From positions 947,230-1,011,229 of the forward strand of contig JAEVLN010000017.1 in the NCBI GenBank assembly GCA_018350325.1: 64,000 bases of DNA, written 5' to 3'. The position numbers and the translations under genes were made by a program. This DNA comes from Globodera rostochiensis (lineage: Eukaryota; Nematoda; Chromadorea; Rhabditida; Heteroderidae). This document shows positions 12,375-25,700 of the stretch, in pieces (positions within the stretch are counted from its first letter, which is position 1; the number at the start of each line of letters is the position of its first letter). The notes beneath the pieces are model-generated. The model was given only the letters and a program-made list of their open reading frames with translations, was not told the DNA's origin and ran no database searches.

Positions 12375-15300
12375 TCATTTCTTTCGGCCTCCACGTTCCT
12401 TCAGCTGAAGTTGGACAGCCGCGTTTGGCATAAAGTTGTAATAGGCCAACGTTTGGTTGTCTTTCATGAAAATACCCTGCAAAAAATTGGGAACAAGTTT
12501 AGCATTTTAAACATAATTCTTTTTTTAATTTGTTTATTTATGTCATAACTATCACAGCAAATAGTTTTTTTAAAAGAAACTTCAAAACCACAAAAAAATC
12601 CCACCTCATAAACCAATTTCTGTTTGCCTGCAGCAACGCCGATTTGCTCTTGGATCATCGATTTAAGTGCAGTTACCTGTACAAAATAACCCAAATTCGA
12701 TCGTGACGAGATTATGGAATAAAAACACTATTTTTTATTATAATATTCAATGCATGAATCTTTTTTGCTGTCATCCGACTGACCGACGAACTGATGTCCA
12801 ACAAGACTTGGATGGAGTCGCCCTTCAAGTTCCACTCCTCGTTCTGTGGCGTGCACACCTGCACAGTGATTTGACCGCGAACCTGCAAGATCAAAATTAA
12901 TTTATAAGGCAGGGCAAAACAAAAATAAATTCAGTCGTTTCAGAAATTACAGAATCTTCACTAAAATTGTTCCCCAAGAAGATGCTAATTTGTAAATACC
13001 TTTTGCAGCCAACGCTCTTCCGATTCCAACGTCTCCTCACGCGGACGTTTGCTCGGAGGCTCATCGCCGCCGAAAGAGGGGGGCGGAGGCATAAAGGCGC
13101 CATGGGGCGGACGCATCATCCCCGGCGGGGGCATTCCCGGCATGCCTTGAGGGTGAACCGGAATAAAATTGGTGGGAATGGGGGGGGGGGAGAGAATTTT
13201 ATTGGCAATATAAAATCCAATTTTCGACCCCCCAAGCACTGGCACTGGCTTCGAAGAGTGCATTGGTTTGCTTACCAGGTTGCATATGCGGAGGCATTTG
13301 TATTCCTCCCATAACGCCGTGTGGCGGCATGCCCATATGCGGTGGTGGCAAATGCGGACGCTGGCCCGAGGGCATGAAGTGCGGCGGCATCGGCGGGCGC
13401 ATTTGCTGATGTTGAGGATGGGGCGGCAGAGAGACGATTTTTTGAACGCTTCCACCGCCGGTCGAATGAGCCGGGGGACGGTGCTAAAATGGATTATTTA
13501 ACTGAATTTGAAATAATTATTTCACTAAAAAAAAGACTCAACCGGCGGAGCCATCGCCGTCGATGTCGGCGGTTGGCCAAACTGTTGCGAAGGTGCCGAA
13601 GTTGGCGGCATCGAAGGTGCCATTCGTTCCGCAGCGGGGTTCGGCAAGTACCCGTGCTGTCGCTAAAATTATGGGAGGATATTTTGTGCTTTTCAATTTT
13701 ATTTTGGGCCCCCACTTGAATTTCATTGATCTGCTGCTCCAACGACACGCTCTGCTGGGCTGCGCGAGTGGTCGCGTCGATGGTCGACTGTTGGCCGTCC
13801 CAAATGGTCTTCGGGTCCGAACGCGGCATTTGGCGCTCCTCCTCCCCCAATTTTTTGCCAATGATTGTCTGCTCGACACCCTTCTCCCCAATGCCAAAAA
13901 TGTCCGTCCGCCGTTCGGCCAACTTGGCAATGTTACGGCTGATCTCCGCCCCGGGCGCCATACCTAAGTCCTCGTCCTGACGATCCATATGTTCGCTGAA
14001 AAATGGAGAAAATTTTAATAAAACAATTAAAGCAAACCAAAAATTTTGAAAATAGAATGAGTCCAGGGTCCTATTCTGTTTGGCGGACCAAAAACTCTAA
14101 TTTGCTTTTTGGCGGATGCGGCATAACCGAAAACTAATAAAATCCAGTCTTTAAAAATCATTTTTATCCAAAAACAGGTAATCTGTTTCAACTTTGAGTC
14201 AAATGCCCAGAAATAAAGCAAAAAAACTGAACGCACCGGTCTCGTTGCTCTTTGAACTGCGGGTCCACAGTGTTGTAGCGCACATGCTCGTGCAGTTTGT
14301 CCGCCGGAATGCGCTCGTTGGTCAGCGGCGAAATGATGTACTTCTCCGCGGAGGAGGCGGTAGTTTTGGCCACTGGACCGCTGCGAGCTAAAACAAAACA
14401 AAAAAAGTTAACCATCGTTTTTTTCTTCCAAATAATGCTTAATTACCCTTTTTGGGGTCGTAATCGCGGATTATAACGCTGCCAACGTTCGGCGCTGCGG
14501 GCGCCGGTTGTGTTAGCGTGGAGCCGGTGTGCTGCTTCTCCGTCCCAATGTTCAGGTGCTGGCGCAGCTCAACCGCCGCGTTGTCCGCCTCGGCGACGCC
14601 GCGTTCGTCCGTCTCCTCGCCACCCGACTCCGAGCCGCCACCCTCCTCGTCAGATTCGACCTTTTAGAGCAAAAATGGAATAAGCGAGCCCAAAACCATT
14701 TGGCGGGGGGGGGGGGGGAAGACCCCAAAAATCATGTTGACTTTTAAAAAAAAAAAATTCTGGCAGTATCCCCTATCAAGACCGCTTAACCTCTCCAAAA
14801 TCCTGAAATTTATTGAATTTTGAGGAATCGGTTGATTTGCTAAAGATTTGAAGACCATCCAATCCCAACCTCCATAGCCACACTCTCCGCCGCCGCTTTG
14901 GCCGCATCCGTGCGCTGTTGCAGCAAAATGCGCGCTCCGACGTCCTTTGGCGTGCACAAATGCGGCAAATTCACTGGAAATGAATAGACAACATAAATAA
15001 TTCCATGGGCTCTTTTTTATTTATGTAATGTACAAACCAAAAATCGGAAATAAAATTAAAAAATGCCAAATTTTGTAAAAATCTGTTAAATTTAAACTTA
15101 CGCGTTTCGCTGGGCTGAAAGTCCACCGTTTGGACCACGACGAACTCGTGCCAATCGATTTGGTTGTACGCGATGCGCTCCTTCTCCACCGCCTGGTCCT
15201 CGCGGTCCTTCAGCGCCTTTTGATGCCGGTCCCAACCGACGCGATAGCGCACATCCTCCACAATTTTGTGCTGACTGAGCTGTGCACGCAACTCGTCCAC

Positions 15301-16503
15301 AATGTTTTTGGAAGGGATCAGCACCTGAATTCAAAATTAGAAACCAAAACTATGAGGTATTCCCTGAATTTCGGTTCAAATCTGAAAAACCTTTGTGTAC
15401 TGCTCGACCAGCTTGGTGAAGTATTGGAAATTGGAGTGCTGCGGCTTCAGAAAGTCGAATTGAAAGTTACGCACTTCGCGGTTCATCAGCTGTGTGAGGA
15501 ATTGGCGCCCGTTTCGCGCAACAAACAAAGCGGTCAAATGGATGAGGTCTCTAAAAGGTTATAAAATAGCTGAAAAATATTAGCGTGGGGGTGGGGGAGT
15601 AAAAACGCCAAAATGTAGGTTTTTGGGTAAGGACAAAATGCAAAGCCATAGCCAAAATTAAGATAAATCCTCACAAATCGAAGGCGTTCAGCGTTGACGG
15701 TTCGGCACAGAATTCGAACGGTTTGGGCGGCTGTCGTGGAATGAACTCTGCCCGTTTCACGTGTTCACGGATGGCTTCCGGCATCTTCACGCTAGATTGT
15801 GTGTCGGCTGAAGCGACGCCCGTCTCGAATTCGTTGACCTAAACAAATCGAGACGGTTTTTAATAAGCTGGCGAAAACCCAGCTAAGCTGAGGCAAAAAA
15901 AAGTGTGCCGCGAAAAATTCGGATTTTCCGGAATGATTTCGTAATCCAGGCCTGGTCCGGATCCAAACGAGCTGAGAAAATCCTGGCACCCTGAGCCTCT
16001 ATTTTCAAAATTCAAAACCTTATTCCGGTAGTAGGCAAAGTACGGGTCGGTGGGGTTGAGGAAGTTGAAGCGCATGTTGGACGCCTCGCGCTCTTTGATT
16101 TTCAACTCAAATTCCAAACCGTTGCGAGCGACGAAAAGGGCCGTTTTGTCCACAATCGCTAAAAAAACGGTGCTAAATATCAACTTTCTGTGCTATAAAT
16201 TAAAGATGAGAAAAGGCATTTGGCAAAATTTCGGCGACCGCCCCCCACCCAATTTACTGCTGTTCCTTGTTGATTTTAAAAATGCAAACTTCGGATGTCT
16301 GGTGGTGGGATGATCAATCCGACGATTTGCTTGCCGCTCATTGACGGCTCGGTGTTCTGCGCGTCCTCGTCCCGATTGGACACGCGTTCGGCGGACGGCA
16401 CCGCAGCCGCCGGTTGTGCCGGAGGCGGCAGCCGACGCATTGCCATCGTCTTGCCTTCGTCTAATTTCGGGATCACAATTTGCAGGGGCGGCTCTTGTGC
16501 CAT
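12375..16503 (-). CDS. sf3a1: Splicing factor 3A subunit 1 (SF3A1 / PRP-21)
   Basis: Subunit of the SF3a complex of U2 snRNP, needed for branch-site recognition in the nucleus. Fifteen exons join in phase to 798 residues (human about 793): 16290-16503, 16019-16158, 15675-15838, 15391-15550, 15102-15324, 14870-14973, 14447-14660, 14237-14387, 13716-13995, 13543-13662, 13276-13483, 13000-13145, 12784-12882, 12605-12676 and 12375-12476. Two SURP modules are clear: IVDKTALFVARNG with FNFLNPTDPY, and HLTALFVARNG with FDFLKPQHS. The IDWHEFVVVQTVDFQP, LAERRTDIFG and IGKKLGEEE blocks follow. Then come a Pro/Met/His-rich stretch and a C-terminal ubiquitin-like domain ending KERGGRKK, all in family order. 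A poly(A) signal lies at 12275-12280. Unremarkable ortholog. Confidence 0.96.
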
Positions 16504-17282
16504 ACTTTTTGTTGCTAAATTCACAATTATTTTTAGTCAAAAAACAGGGTTCCCGTGCAGATGGGCGTTTTTTTTATCCCGTTTTGCCGAGTAGGTCAAA
16601 ATCGGACATTCGCCGAGTCTCTCTGTACACGATTTTGCTAATATCAACATTGACGTTGCACTATGGGTCAAAAGCCCAGCAGCAGACAAAAATAAAATGC
16701 ACAAAAATTTACACTATTTTACCACTAATTCAACCATGCGACAAATACCCCCAATGATATGTAGACTATTTCAAAGTAGATAAAATCTATGGTAATATTG
16801 AAGTTCGGGTCCGGTCAGTTCGGCGAGGTTCGGCGCCGGCACGTTTTGGCGCCGGCCAGTTCGGCGCCGCTAGTAATTTGAACATTTTGGCGCCTACAAA
16901 TTTTAACAAATAAAAAATTCTATCCGGGCTTTGGAGTTAGTTATTTAAAATAAAAAATCGTTTTTTCCTTAATTTTTTCAAAAATTGCTCAAAAGCGTTA
17001 TGGACGTATGATCGATTATTGTTGTTTAATATTCGCAAAAGCAAAAAAAAAAAAGATCGAATCCGTGTTTTTGAATGATTTTAAGGCTAAAATTGATTTT
17101 TGAAAAAATTTGAATTTTCATAGAATTGTTCGAATTCGGGTCGGGGTTCGAATTGGTCGAAGGAGCTCCCATTCGATTTCCCCGACCCCAATAACGCCTA
17201 GAAACACGTTTTGCATTTTATTTTTTTTTCAAAAATTAGACTAAACTTGATCGGAACTCTAAATAATTGGATTTTCTACAAA
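16504..17282. other. Intergenic repeats
   Basis: No gene. A GC-rich palindromic patch (about 16800-16880) repeats ttcggcg and ggcgccgg words. About 17060-17220 is another copy of the dispersed gaatgattttRaggctaaaa element also seen at 2374 and 60600. Confidence 0.5.
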
Positions 17283-18577
17283 ATGTCGGACAACATAAGC
17301 GACGAAGAGCAGCAACAGCAAATGCAGAAAATGTGAGTTTGTTTCCCAGAAGAGTCAAACCAAAAGCAATAAATCCCCAAATTTCAGTTCCATTTGTGCC
17401 GACGTTTGGCTCAAAGTCTTCGCCTTCGTTAGCCGTGTTGAGCTCGGACTTATAATGGCGCTGATCAGTGATCGATTTGACTTTTTGGTGGACGTGCACT
17501 TCAACTTGAGCAAATGGTCGTTGGGTTCACTGCAAATTCTTCGTGCAATTGACGGAAATGACGCAGAAATTGCCTACAAACGCTCTGGTGAACTGGTGTC
17601 AATTCCTCAAGGACCGCTTCCAAGCAAAGTGATCGGCTTCGAACGCATTGAAATCTGGTCGGTTCTTTCTTAAAAAGTTTACAAATTTAAAATGTTTTAA
17701 ACTTTCAGTTACGTCGACCAAACCGTCATCGAATTTCTTCAACGCATTCGCCGACTTTTTGATTCTTCCGGGACAAGTGTTGAAATTGGTACCTCCTGCA
17801 ATCAATGCAGCTTGGGAATCATTTGGCAAAAGATTTGGCCGTTGATCAACGACAACATTTTCCACTTTTCTTTGTTCGGTGATCATCTCGATCATTTGCG
17901 ACAGTTCTCTCCGGCCATTCTTCGCAACTGCGCAAAGCTCCGATCGATCGATTCCTGTTTACTTTTCTTCGAATTTCCGGCCAAAGACAACGCCGATGCT
18001 TCTTCTGCCCAAGCCGTGGCCAAATGGATGCTCGCTCCTCGTGAAGATGGACTTCCAAAAATGCTTGATTGTTACTTTAACTCGACGGGACTGGAAGGAC
18101 TCAAAGAGGTAACTCTTCCATTTTTATAATCAAATATTTTAATAATACTTTCTATAGTAGATGGGGGGATATGAGAGTAATTAGGTACATATTCCCTTCG
18201 TTTTTAGGCCTTTGTCGATGCTTCGGAGCCGGTCAATTTCATCATCAAGGCCATCCTTTGGAATTATGAGGAAGTGGACGCTGACGTTGTGCCATTTGAG
18301 CTGAAGAACTATTGGACGCGGGAGCGATTGACATTGGAACGCCTCAACGAATTCTTTTGGCTGTTGGTGCGTTGTCCGATTGCGCGAGAAGAGGCGAAAT
18401 GGGCCGAGTGGGAGGAGGAAGCACTTGTGTTGTGGAACGCTCAGTGTAATATCTTCATCAACTTCAAAGACAGCGCCATCGGCAGCGGGTACGGGAATAG
18501 TCTCGGAACTTCATCTCCCATCGTTAAATCTTTTTTTTAGGATGTTTCTGGCAGGACGAAAGTGTCTGATCGCTTGA
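17283..18577 (+). CDS. Cyst-nematode-specific F-box-like family protein
   Basis: Exons 17283-17332, 17388-17657, 17709-18108, 18208-18488 and 18541-18577 join in phase to 345 residues. It begins [16 protein letters not shown]. An F-box-like helix pair follows ([13 protein letters not shown], then [17 protein letters not shown]). Further blocks are [61 protein letters not shown] and [15 protein letters not shown] recall this architecture only from large uncharacterised families in Globodera and Heterodera. The F-box reading is inference from position and spacing, and no substrate-binding repeat is recognisable. It lacks a signal peptide, so an intracellular role is more likely than secretion. 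Poly(A) signal at 18717-18722. Confidence 0.85.
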
Positions 18578-18722
18578 GTAAGCAATGCAGTGAATGTGCG
18601 GACAGAGGACGAACGAGGAAATTCAAACAAAAAATCGATCATAATTGCTGATTCACTACTTTGCTGTATTAATATTGGAATCTGCTTACTTATTTGTTGT
18701 ATATTATATCATGAAAATAAAA

Positions 18723-19478
18723 AATGTGACGGGGGCTGATTTTTGATCATTTCCAAAATGTTTGATCACTTTGAGCAAGCATTTGGCCTATCCGTCCACC
18801 TTGACAGTCCCAATGAAAATGATTTGTGGGAGAAATGCTTCTTCCCAAATCCCAACCGCAGCAGTTATAGTCGTCCGATTGTGGGCTAGAAATGGAATAT
18901 TTTTTGAATAATAAGTGATCAACGTCTATTTGGGATCCCGTTTTCCATAGAAAAAAAAGAATTTGAAGCGTCGAGTTTGGGGGCGATGGCGACCGTATGC
19001 CAAAGCAAGACAAGGATTCAAAAACGGATACGATACTGTTTTGTGCTGACAATGTGGAGCGGACAGAAGATTCAGTGCAGGGACATTTCAGAGCCGTTGA
19101 TCATAACTTTTTTTAAGCTTGATGTCATTCGAAAGCTCTTAATTAGGGTTGTCGTTTTTAAGAAATTTTCGGTTAACCGAAACCGAAATTTTAGGTTTTC
19201 GAACCAATTTTTTGAAACGCCAATTACAAACCAACCCGAGAAAATTTCAAAGAATTTTTAATAGAAGACGGAAAATTTACATAAATTTTAATCGAATTGT
19301 TTGGAACCGCTTGTATACATTATATATTCGACGCATCTTAACCCCCCCCCACCCTCCACTCGATATAATCAACACAAGAACGCAGCCCGCAAATTTAACA
19401 AATTCATAAAAAATATATTAATGTGAGAGAACATCGTCGTCAAGGTGATTCTTGAACTTGGGCATATGCCTTCGCTTT
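18723..19478. other. Intergenic region
   Basis: AT-rich with a few dispersed words (gttgatcataactttttt). No supported gene. It separates two convergent genes. Confidence 0.5.
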
Positions 19479-22015
19479 TCAACTGAACTTCGCCTGAGAA
19501 AAGTCCATCTCCGGGTGCTGCTCCATAAACCTGCAAAAAATGTTGTCGTTTTACTCTCAGCTTGTTCTAATTTGTAAGCAGAGGCAGTCTTGAAAAATTA
19601 GACCAAATTTCATTCCCAAAATGCAAAAAAGTGCAAATTCAGCAGACCCAGCCAGACCTGCTCTAGTTTACATAAGTGAGCACTGACTTCTTAAGAATGT
19701 CCTGCTTCTTCTTCTCTTCGGAAGTTGGGAGGCCGAGTTCCTTCTGACGCTGATCGTACATCATTTTCTCGACCATTGAGCGTGTCTCTCCATCCAGATC
19801 CTTAATTCTTTGTTTGTTTTTTTGTTGAAAAAATGCGCTTAAGGGAATCCCGTTCCCGCCGATCTCTAGCCGATAGGCGCCGTCGGGAATTTTTTTTGAA
19901 GATTTAACGATATTTGGTCAGAAAAGTGGTCAGGATTTTTAATTTACTTACATTTTGATGTCCTTTTCCCGTCCTCCCCTTCTAAATTCCGCCCCTTCTC
20001 CCTACGAGCCCATTCATTTGAGTGCCCTCCGCCCCTTTTACGTATTTTTGGGAATTAAATTTTATAAAATTAGCGTTCTGAAAAAAGCATCATACGGATA
20101 GTTTGGAGTTCTCCGGCTGCACCTGCAAAAATCAATCATTTTAAGTAGGTCGTCGCATCAAAATTAAGTTTTTTTAGTAATTAAATTCAGAAAACCGGTA
20201 GTAATTAATTTCTTAATAAACAATAAATAAATAAAAACAAAAAGAGAAAACAGCGACGGACCTTCTGCGTGTCGATCTCCGGGTCACTTTCCATCAATTT
20301 GTTCCACCAGTGCATTTGGTTGATCTACAAAAGTCGTCGGATTTTGGGGTTTAGGAGAGAAAACAAATCGGAAATTTGAAGCCCAGTTTATTCTTACTCT
20401 AACACAGAAATGCCAAATCTGCCAGAGAGAACAAAATATCCAAATCGACCAACCTTTTCGAGAGTGATGACCACGCAACGTTTGTCCTCAATCACCCAGG
20501 TCATCGACTCCACCTGGTTGGGGATTAAAATTTAGAGTTAGTTTGCCAAATTTGCAAATTTTGATTGTCCGACGAACCGGGGATTAAAATTTAGAGTTAG
20601 TTTGCCAATTTGCAAATTTTGATTGTCCGACGAACCGGGGATTAAAATTTAGAGTTAGTTTGCCAAATTTGCAAATTTTGATTGTCCGACGAACCGTTGT
20701 TTGCCAAATTTGCAAATTTTGATTGTCCGACGAACCACTTCCCCTCCCCCTCCCACCTTGATTTCCTCGTTGAGCGGACCGTCCACAACGGGCGGATGTC
20801 CTCGAAGGCCTACCTTCAAATGGCGGCGCTGTGCCTCCACAATTAGGTCCTTCGCCTGAATTCGGAACGGCTCCCAAAACAGCCATTTCGCTGCCAAACA
20901 AACCTTAAGCGGAAAGCCAAGCGACGGGAATGGCATGCGCACTTCCAACTCGCCGAGTGTCTGCGTCCACTGGTATTGCTCCAGATCACAACTACAATAA
21001 AAATTTTTTTTTCTAAATTTTGGCTTATGTAGTTTTAAACAAAATTTGATTAAAACAATCACAACGGTTATTGAAGCGCCAAGCTTTTCTATTTTGCAGA
21101 CTCAAATCACCTACCCGTTGCCCACGTTCGGCTTCATTTTGTTGCAGCTGGCCGGCTCGTCAGAAACGGGCATCGATAATGAAAATAAAAAATAAATGAC
21201 GAAAGTAATGCGGAGGCAAACTCAATTAATGCCAGACACGTAGAAAATTTGGTAAATTTTCTAAATTTCAGACTGAATATTCGGGAAATTTTTAATGTGG
21301 AAAACAGTTTAAGCACGGTTTACACTGTTCTGTTCTAAATTTGAGAAAAAATTCTTGGAACCGGAAGAGGACGTTTGTATTTTCCTGTACCTGTATTTTT
21401 TCATTTTCGGCAGAGTTCGCGGAAGCGGTCACCGCTTCGTCGACAGTGGTCGATTGTTCGGCCAATTTCCTAAATTTGGAGTGATTCGATTTTTAGAAAT
21501 TTCTTTATTTTTTTCTTGTAAAGCACAAACTCTGCGTCCAGTTTCTGCTGCAACTCAGCAGCTTCCGCGTCAGAGAGTTCGCGCACCCGTGTGAATTGCG
21601 CCTCGTCTTTGGCCCGCTGGGCGGCCCTTCGATCGGCCAACTTTCGCTCCTCCGCCTCTTTGCGCAATCGCTTCTGTTCTGCCTCCTGTCAATTTTTTTT
21701 TCAATTTCAAACTCAACCGAAAAATCGAGATTTAATCCAAACTGACTGATTGGAGTCGTCCTAATCTCTTCCGTTCTCCTACCAAACTTTCACAAATAGG
21801 AAAAAAACCTTTTTGGCCCCGGAAGCATGCTTTTCAAAAGCATCGATAACAATTTGACGTGCAGAGTCAAGCGAAGCCCCGGTGTAAAAGTCAGTCTTGC
21901 GAGAAAGGAATGAAAAAATGTGATCAAACAAGTCCGGCACTCCGCCGCCTAAAGACGTGGCCAGCGAAAGCAACACACCATCCACACGCTCTTGCTGATC
22001 TGCCGAAGAAGTCAT
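19479..22015 (-). CDS. nud-1: NudC nuclear migration protein / dynein co-chaperone
   Basis: NudC acts with dynein/LIS1 and Hsp90 in nuclear migration and mitosis. Exons (minus): 21809-22015, 21531-21685, 21391-21469, 21115-21155, 20904-20991, 20757-20855, 20454-20513, 20262-20324, 20096-20122, 19688-19800 and 19479-19530; 327 residues against about 331 in human. The N-terminal NudC dimer region ([21 protein letters not shown]) is followed by a charged coiled coil ([15 protein letters not shown]). The CS domain has [31 protein letters not shown] and [17 protein letters not shown]. The C-terminus is [19 protein letters not shown] then [14 protein letters not shown]. One intron (20856-20903) is only 48 bases and in frame, but retaining it would break the CS strand. 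The acceptor at 21156 is the least certain junction. The intron 20514-20756 is nearly filled by a tandem repeat. Confidence 0.95.
20518..20740. repeat. Tandem repeat filling a NudC intron
   Basis: Three copies and a partial fourth of a unit of about 59 bases (gggattaaaatttagagtta through ttgtccgacgaacc) occupy almost the whole intron, starting five bases from the splice site of the flanking exon. Confidence 0.9.
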
Positions 22016-22765
22016 TGTCGGAAAGCTTAACTGAAAGAAACTAGTTGCTTAATTAGGAAAAGTCGGTAATACGGCTATGGGTTTACTTAAAAGTCGTTTT
22101 TCCCTAATTTTAAATTTCAACCGAAAACCGATTTAAAATTCTCAAGTTTTATTGGTAATACTAAAGATGGTGCCCCCCACTTAAAAATAGTTTTCAAAGT
22201 CGCTAAAGAAGTGTTTCCTTGACAAACGATTAAGCAGTTTGTAATGCGCAAAAGCATATAGAAAGCTTCAATTTTTTAACTCATTCAACTGACACAATCA
22301 AAGAAATTGTTGTCCCGGTTTTTTTCAAGCTCTGTTCGAAATGTCCGACGGACATTTCAAAATTGGACATTTCGTCCGGTAGCAGGGAAAACGACAAAAT
22401 GACCGGAGCCGAATTCAGAAAAAAAAATTCATCAACCATCCCATGTCTTTAGGGTTGCTTTGGTGCTGAAACTGAAATTTCGATCAAGAATTTTGTTTTT
22501 GACCAAAAGGGTCCCCCGATTTTGCAAACTTTGGAGAGCCATAACCTTCTTCAAGAGGTTTCCGCGCAAAAATTTTTGCAGATTCGTACTCAGCTGGATG
22601 AGTTTCCCTAATTTTCTATCTCTTTCTTTTCCTTTTTTGCTGTGGAATAAATTAAACATTTTTTCGTTTCATTTTAGGGGACGAGTGAGGGAAGGGAATA
22701 CGTCTGACATTAATTGAGTTCGCCTCCGTATTACTTTCGTCATTCATTTTACATTTTCATTGTCG
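22016..22765. other. Intergenic region between divergent NudC and DHDDS
   Basis: Shared upstream region of two divergent genes. Contains a partial copy (22497-22605) of the foldback repeat found in ftt-2 intron 1. No coding region. Confidence 0.5.
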
Positions 22766-25700
22766 ATGTCCGTTCCTGATGGGCCGGCCTGGTTTAGGCA
22801 TGAACCACTGTCATGGTGGAGTCGTCTCCTGGTGTCGGCAGTCAAAGTATGCTATGCAAAGTGGTTAAAAATGCATTTGGCCAAACCCACGCAGAATCCA
22901 AAAGGGAAATTTCACTTATTTAATTGGTTCAAATCTCGGCAATCATGCAGAATTGGTAACTACTATATTTGAAAATTTGTAAAAAGATGCTCAAGTTGTT
23001 TTGGGGGACGAGAATCTGAATTTGATCTCTATTTTGACCGATTTCGAACTCCGTCCGGACCAGGGACGTATTTAGGGGGGGGGGGGGGGAGGGCACAGCC
23101 GGCACGTGCCCCCCCCCCCCCCATTCATGGGTTAAATCAATAAAATTTGAGTGTCAGATTTGTGATCAGAACTCTCGAAAGCCCCCAGTTGTTAATTTTT
23201 TAGCTCAAATATTTTTTACATAATGAAAAAAGTGTGTACCTATATTCCTTTTTTTAAAATTTTCTGTTCCCCATTCAGCTTGGACCAACGCCTCGTCACA
23301 TTGCCATTGTAATGGACGGAAATCGCCGTTTTGCGCGCTACCGCAAATTGGGCACAGTGATGGAAGGGCATTCCGCCGGATTTTTACAGCTGACCAAGGT
23401 TTGTATATATCGGAAATTTCGTGAAACAATTCGGCACTTCTCCACTTGATGAAAGCACAAAAATCTTTTAAAAAAATTAAAGGGAATGGTAACGAATTGC
23501 TGTATCTCGAAAATTTTTTAAAAATTTTTACAAACGTTTTCGTAGATTTTTAAAAGATTTTTTGGATTTATGCATAAATTATTTTTCACGTTTCTGAAAT
23601 TTTGAAAAATGTTCGAATTCTGGTTCAGGGACGGATTTCACGCTCGGATTCGTGTTCTAGCATTTTTTGACCCCAGAAAATATGCTTTCTGTATTTAAAA
23701 ATTTTTTTTTGTCTGCCCAATTCGTTACCATTGCCAAATTAAAATAACTAAAAAATACCAATTTGCCGGTTTTCAAATTTTTTAAAAATTCAAGTTTTTG
23801 TGCGGGAGGGGGGGGGATGACAGGCGCCGCCGCAAATTTTTGAGTTTTTGGAATTTTAAGGATATTGGCCCAAAAATTATTAATTTAGCAAAACAAAAGG
23901 GTCCCACCCAATTCGTTGTGGGGAAGCTTACGAATATTTTTTGATTTTTTTTTCATTTCGGAGTCATTCATTCATTCTGACTGCAATTTGTCTTGTTTTA
24001 TGCATTAAAAATTGATCATTTAGGTTTTGGATTGGTGCGACACGTTGGGCGTTGAAGAGGTTAGAAATTTGTTGTATTTTGGCTAACACAATTACATTGG
24101 CCCCAATTGGTGAAGTTTAAGCGCTTTCTGTCAAACTCTTTTTTTTTTAAATAATCGGACCCTTTTGGATCACTTTTTGGGTTTTTAAATGCCAAAGCTT
24201 TTTGTTGAGTTTGAAACTTTTTTTCTTTGTTTTCAGGTGACCGTCTTCGCTTTTTCAATCGAAAATTTCAAACGGTAAAAACATTTTTATGTGAAATTTG
24301 GTTTTGACTGTTTGTATAAGTCCAAAAACTTTAGTATTGCCAATCATTTTTTGATCTTAACATTTCTTAAAATTATTTTACATTATCCGAAGGTCCGAAG
24401 ACGAAGTGAACGGTCTGATGACATTGGGCGAGAAACGTTTCACGCAGCTGCTCGAACACACGTAGCATAATTATGAATTAAAAAACATAAATTTTGTTTT
24501 TGTTAACCAGAAAAGCAGTCCAAAAATGTAGCGCACATTTCCCGTGGACTTTTTAAGATTTCTGTTTTTTATTTGAGTAAAAAGTGTCTTAAGAATAAAA
24601 ATTTATCAAAAAATATTCACAAGAATGGTTTGGGGTTTTTTAAATTACAAAAATTGCCCCTCCTCTGGCTATATAGTAATACCTTTGCTGTCATCGACTA
24701 ATTTTTTCGGAATTTTCAGGTCCAAACTCATTGAGCGTCGCGTCGGCATTCGCTTCTTCGGCGATCGGTCGCTGTTATCAGATAAAATTCGCGAATTGAT
24801 GGCCGAAATTGAGCGGGTCAATCCGACAGATGGCACTAACGCAAAGTTGGACAACATTTTATGTTTATTTAGGAGAAACGCCCAGAGGCGTTTATTAAGC
24901 AAATTTGATCACATTTCTACGCGTTTCTGACCGATCATTTTTCAGGATCTTTCTGAACATTTGCCTTTCCTACACCTCGCAAAATGAACTCTTACGCGCT
25001 TTTGAGTCAATCCGTCGCGATGTCAAGGCTGGAACATTGGACAAAAGGTCTTAAAAATTAAAAAAAAACATTTTACTGCCATTTGATATACTTGTACAGG
25101 GGGCGGTCTAGGACCCCCTCCACGTCGTCGTAAGCGGTTGGGGGTTAAGAATTTGTCAAATTCTTAGAATTCCGAGGCAAAATCTACAATTTTCCGAGAA
25201 TGTAAGAAATTTTTTTCTTCAACATATTGTCAAAAAAAAATTTGCCTTCGATCGGACCACTCTCCCTGTACAGATGTGCTTTGATTTTTTTAAAAAGCGA
25301 GGAAAAAAAGCACGAAAAAAATAACTAAAAAAAAATACAAAAAATCCCAAGAAAATAAAACCTTGCATGAGGCAAAATTCGAAGATAAGCGGCGTTTAAT
25401 GAAATCGTTCAAATTTAGCTGTTTTTTCAGTAAAATCGATGCCGCTTTGCTCTCCGCTCGCATGGACACGCGCGACTGTCGTCCGCTCGATTTGCTCATA
25501 CGGACAAGCGAATGTCGCCTCAGCGATTTCCTAATTTGGCAGGCAAACATTTTCAATTGTTTATTTACTGCGTTATAATATTAAAGTTTAAGTCGTCTTT
25601 TGATTGTATTTTTAAAAAATGCCTTCAAAATTCCACTAATATTTTAACACCTATTTGTGTTGTGTTACGATGGATTGCTTTCAGAATTAATTGTTTCATA

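Noticed and set aside
24842..24890. Extending DHDDS exon 6 to a GC donor at about 24891
   Set aside because: Adds ten residues where the family has none; the GTTGGA donor at 24846 restores normal spacing.
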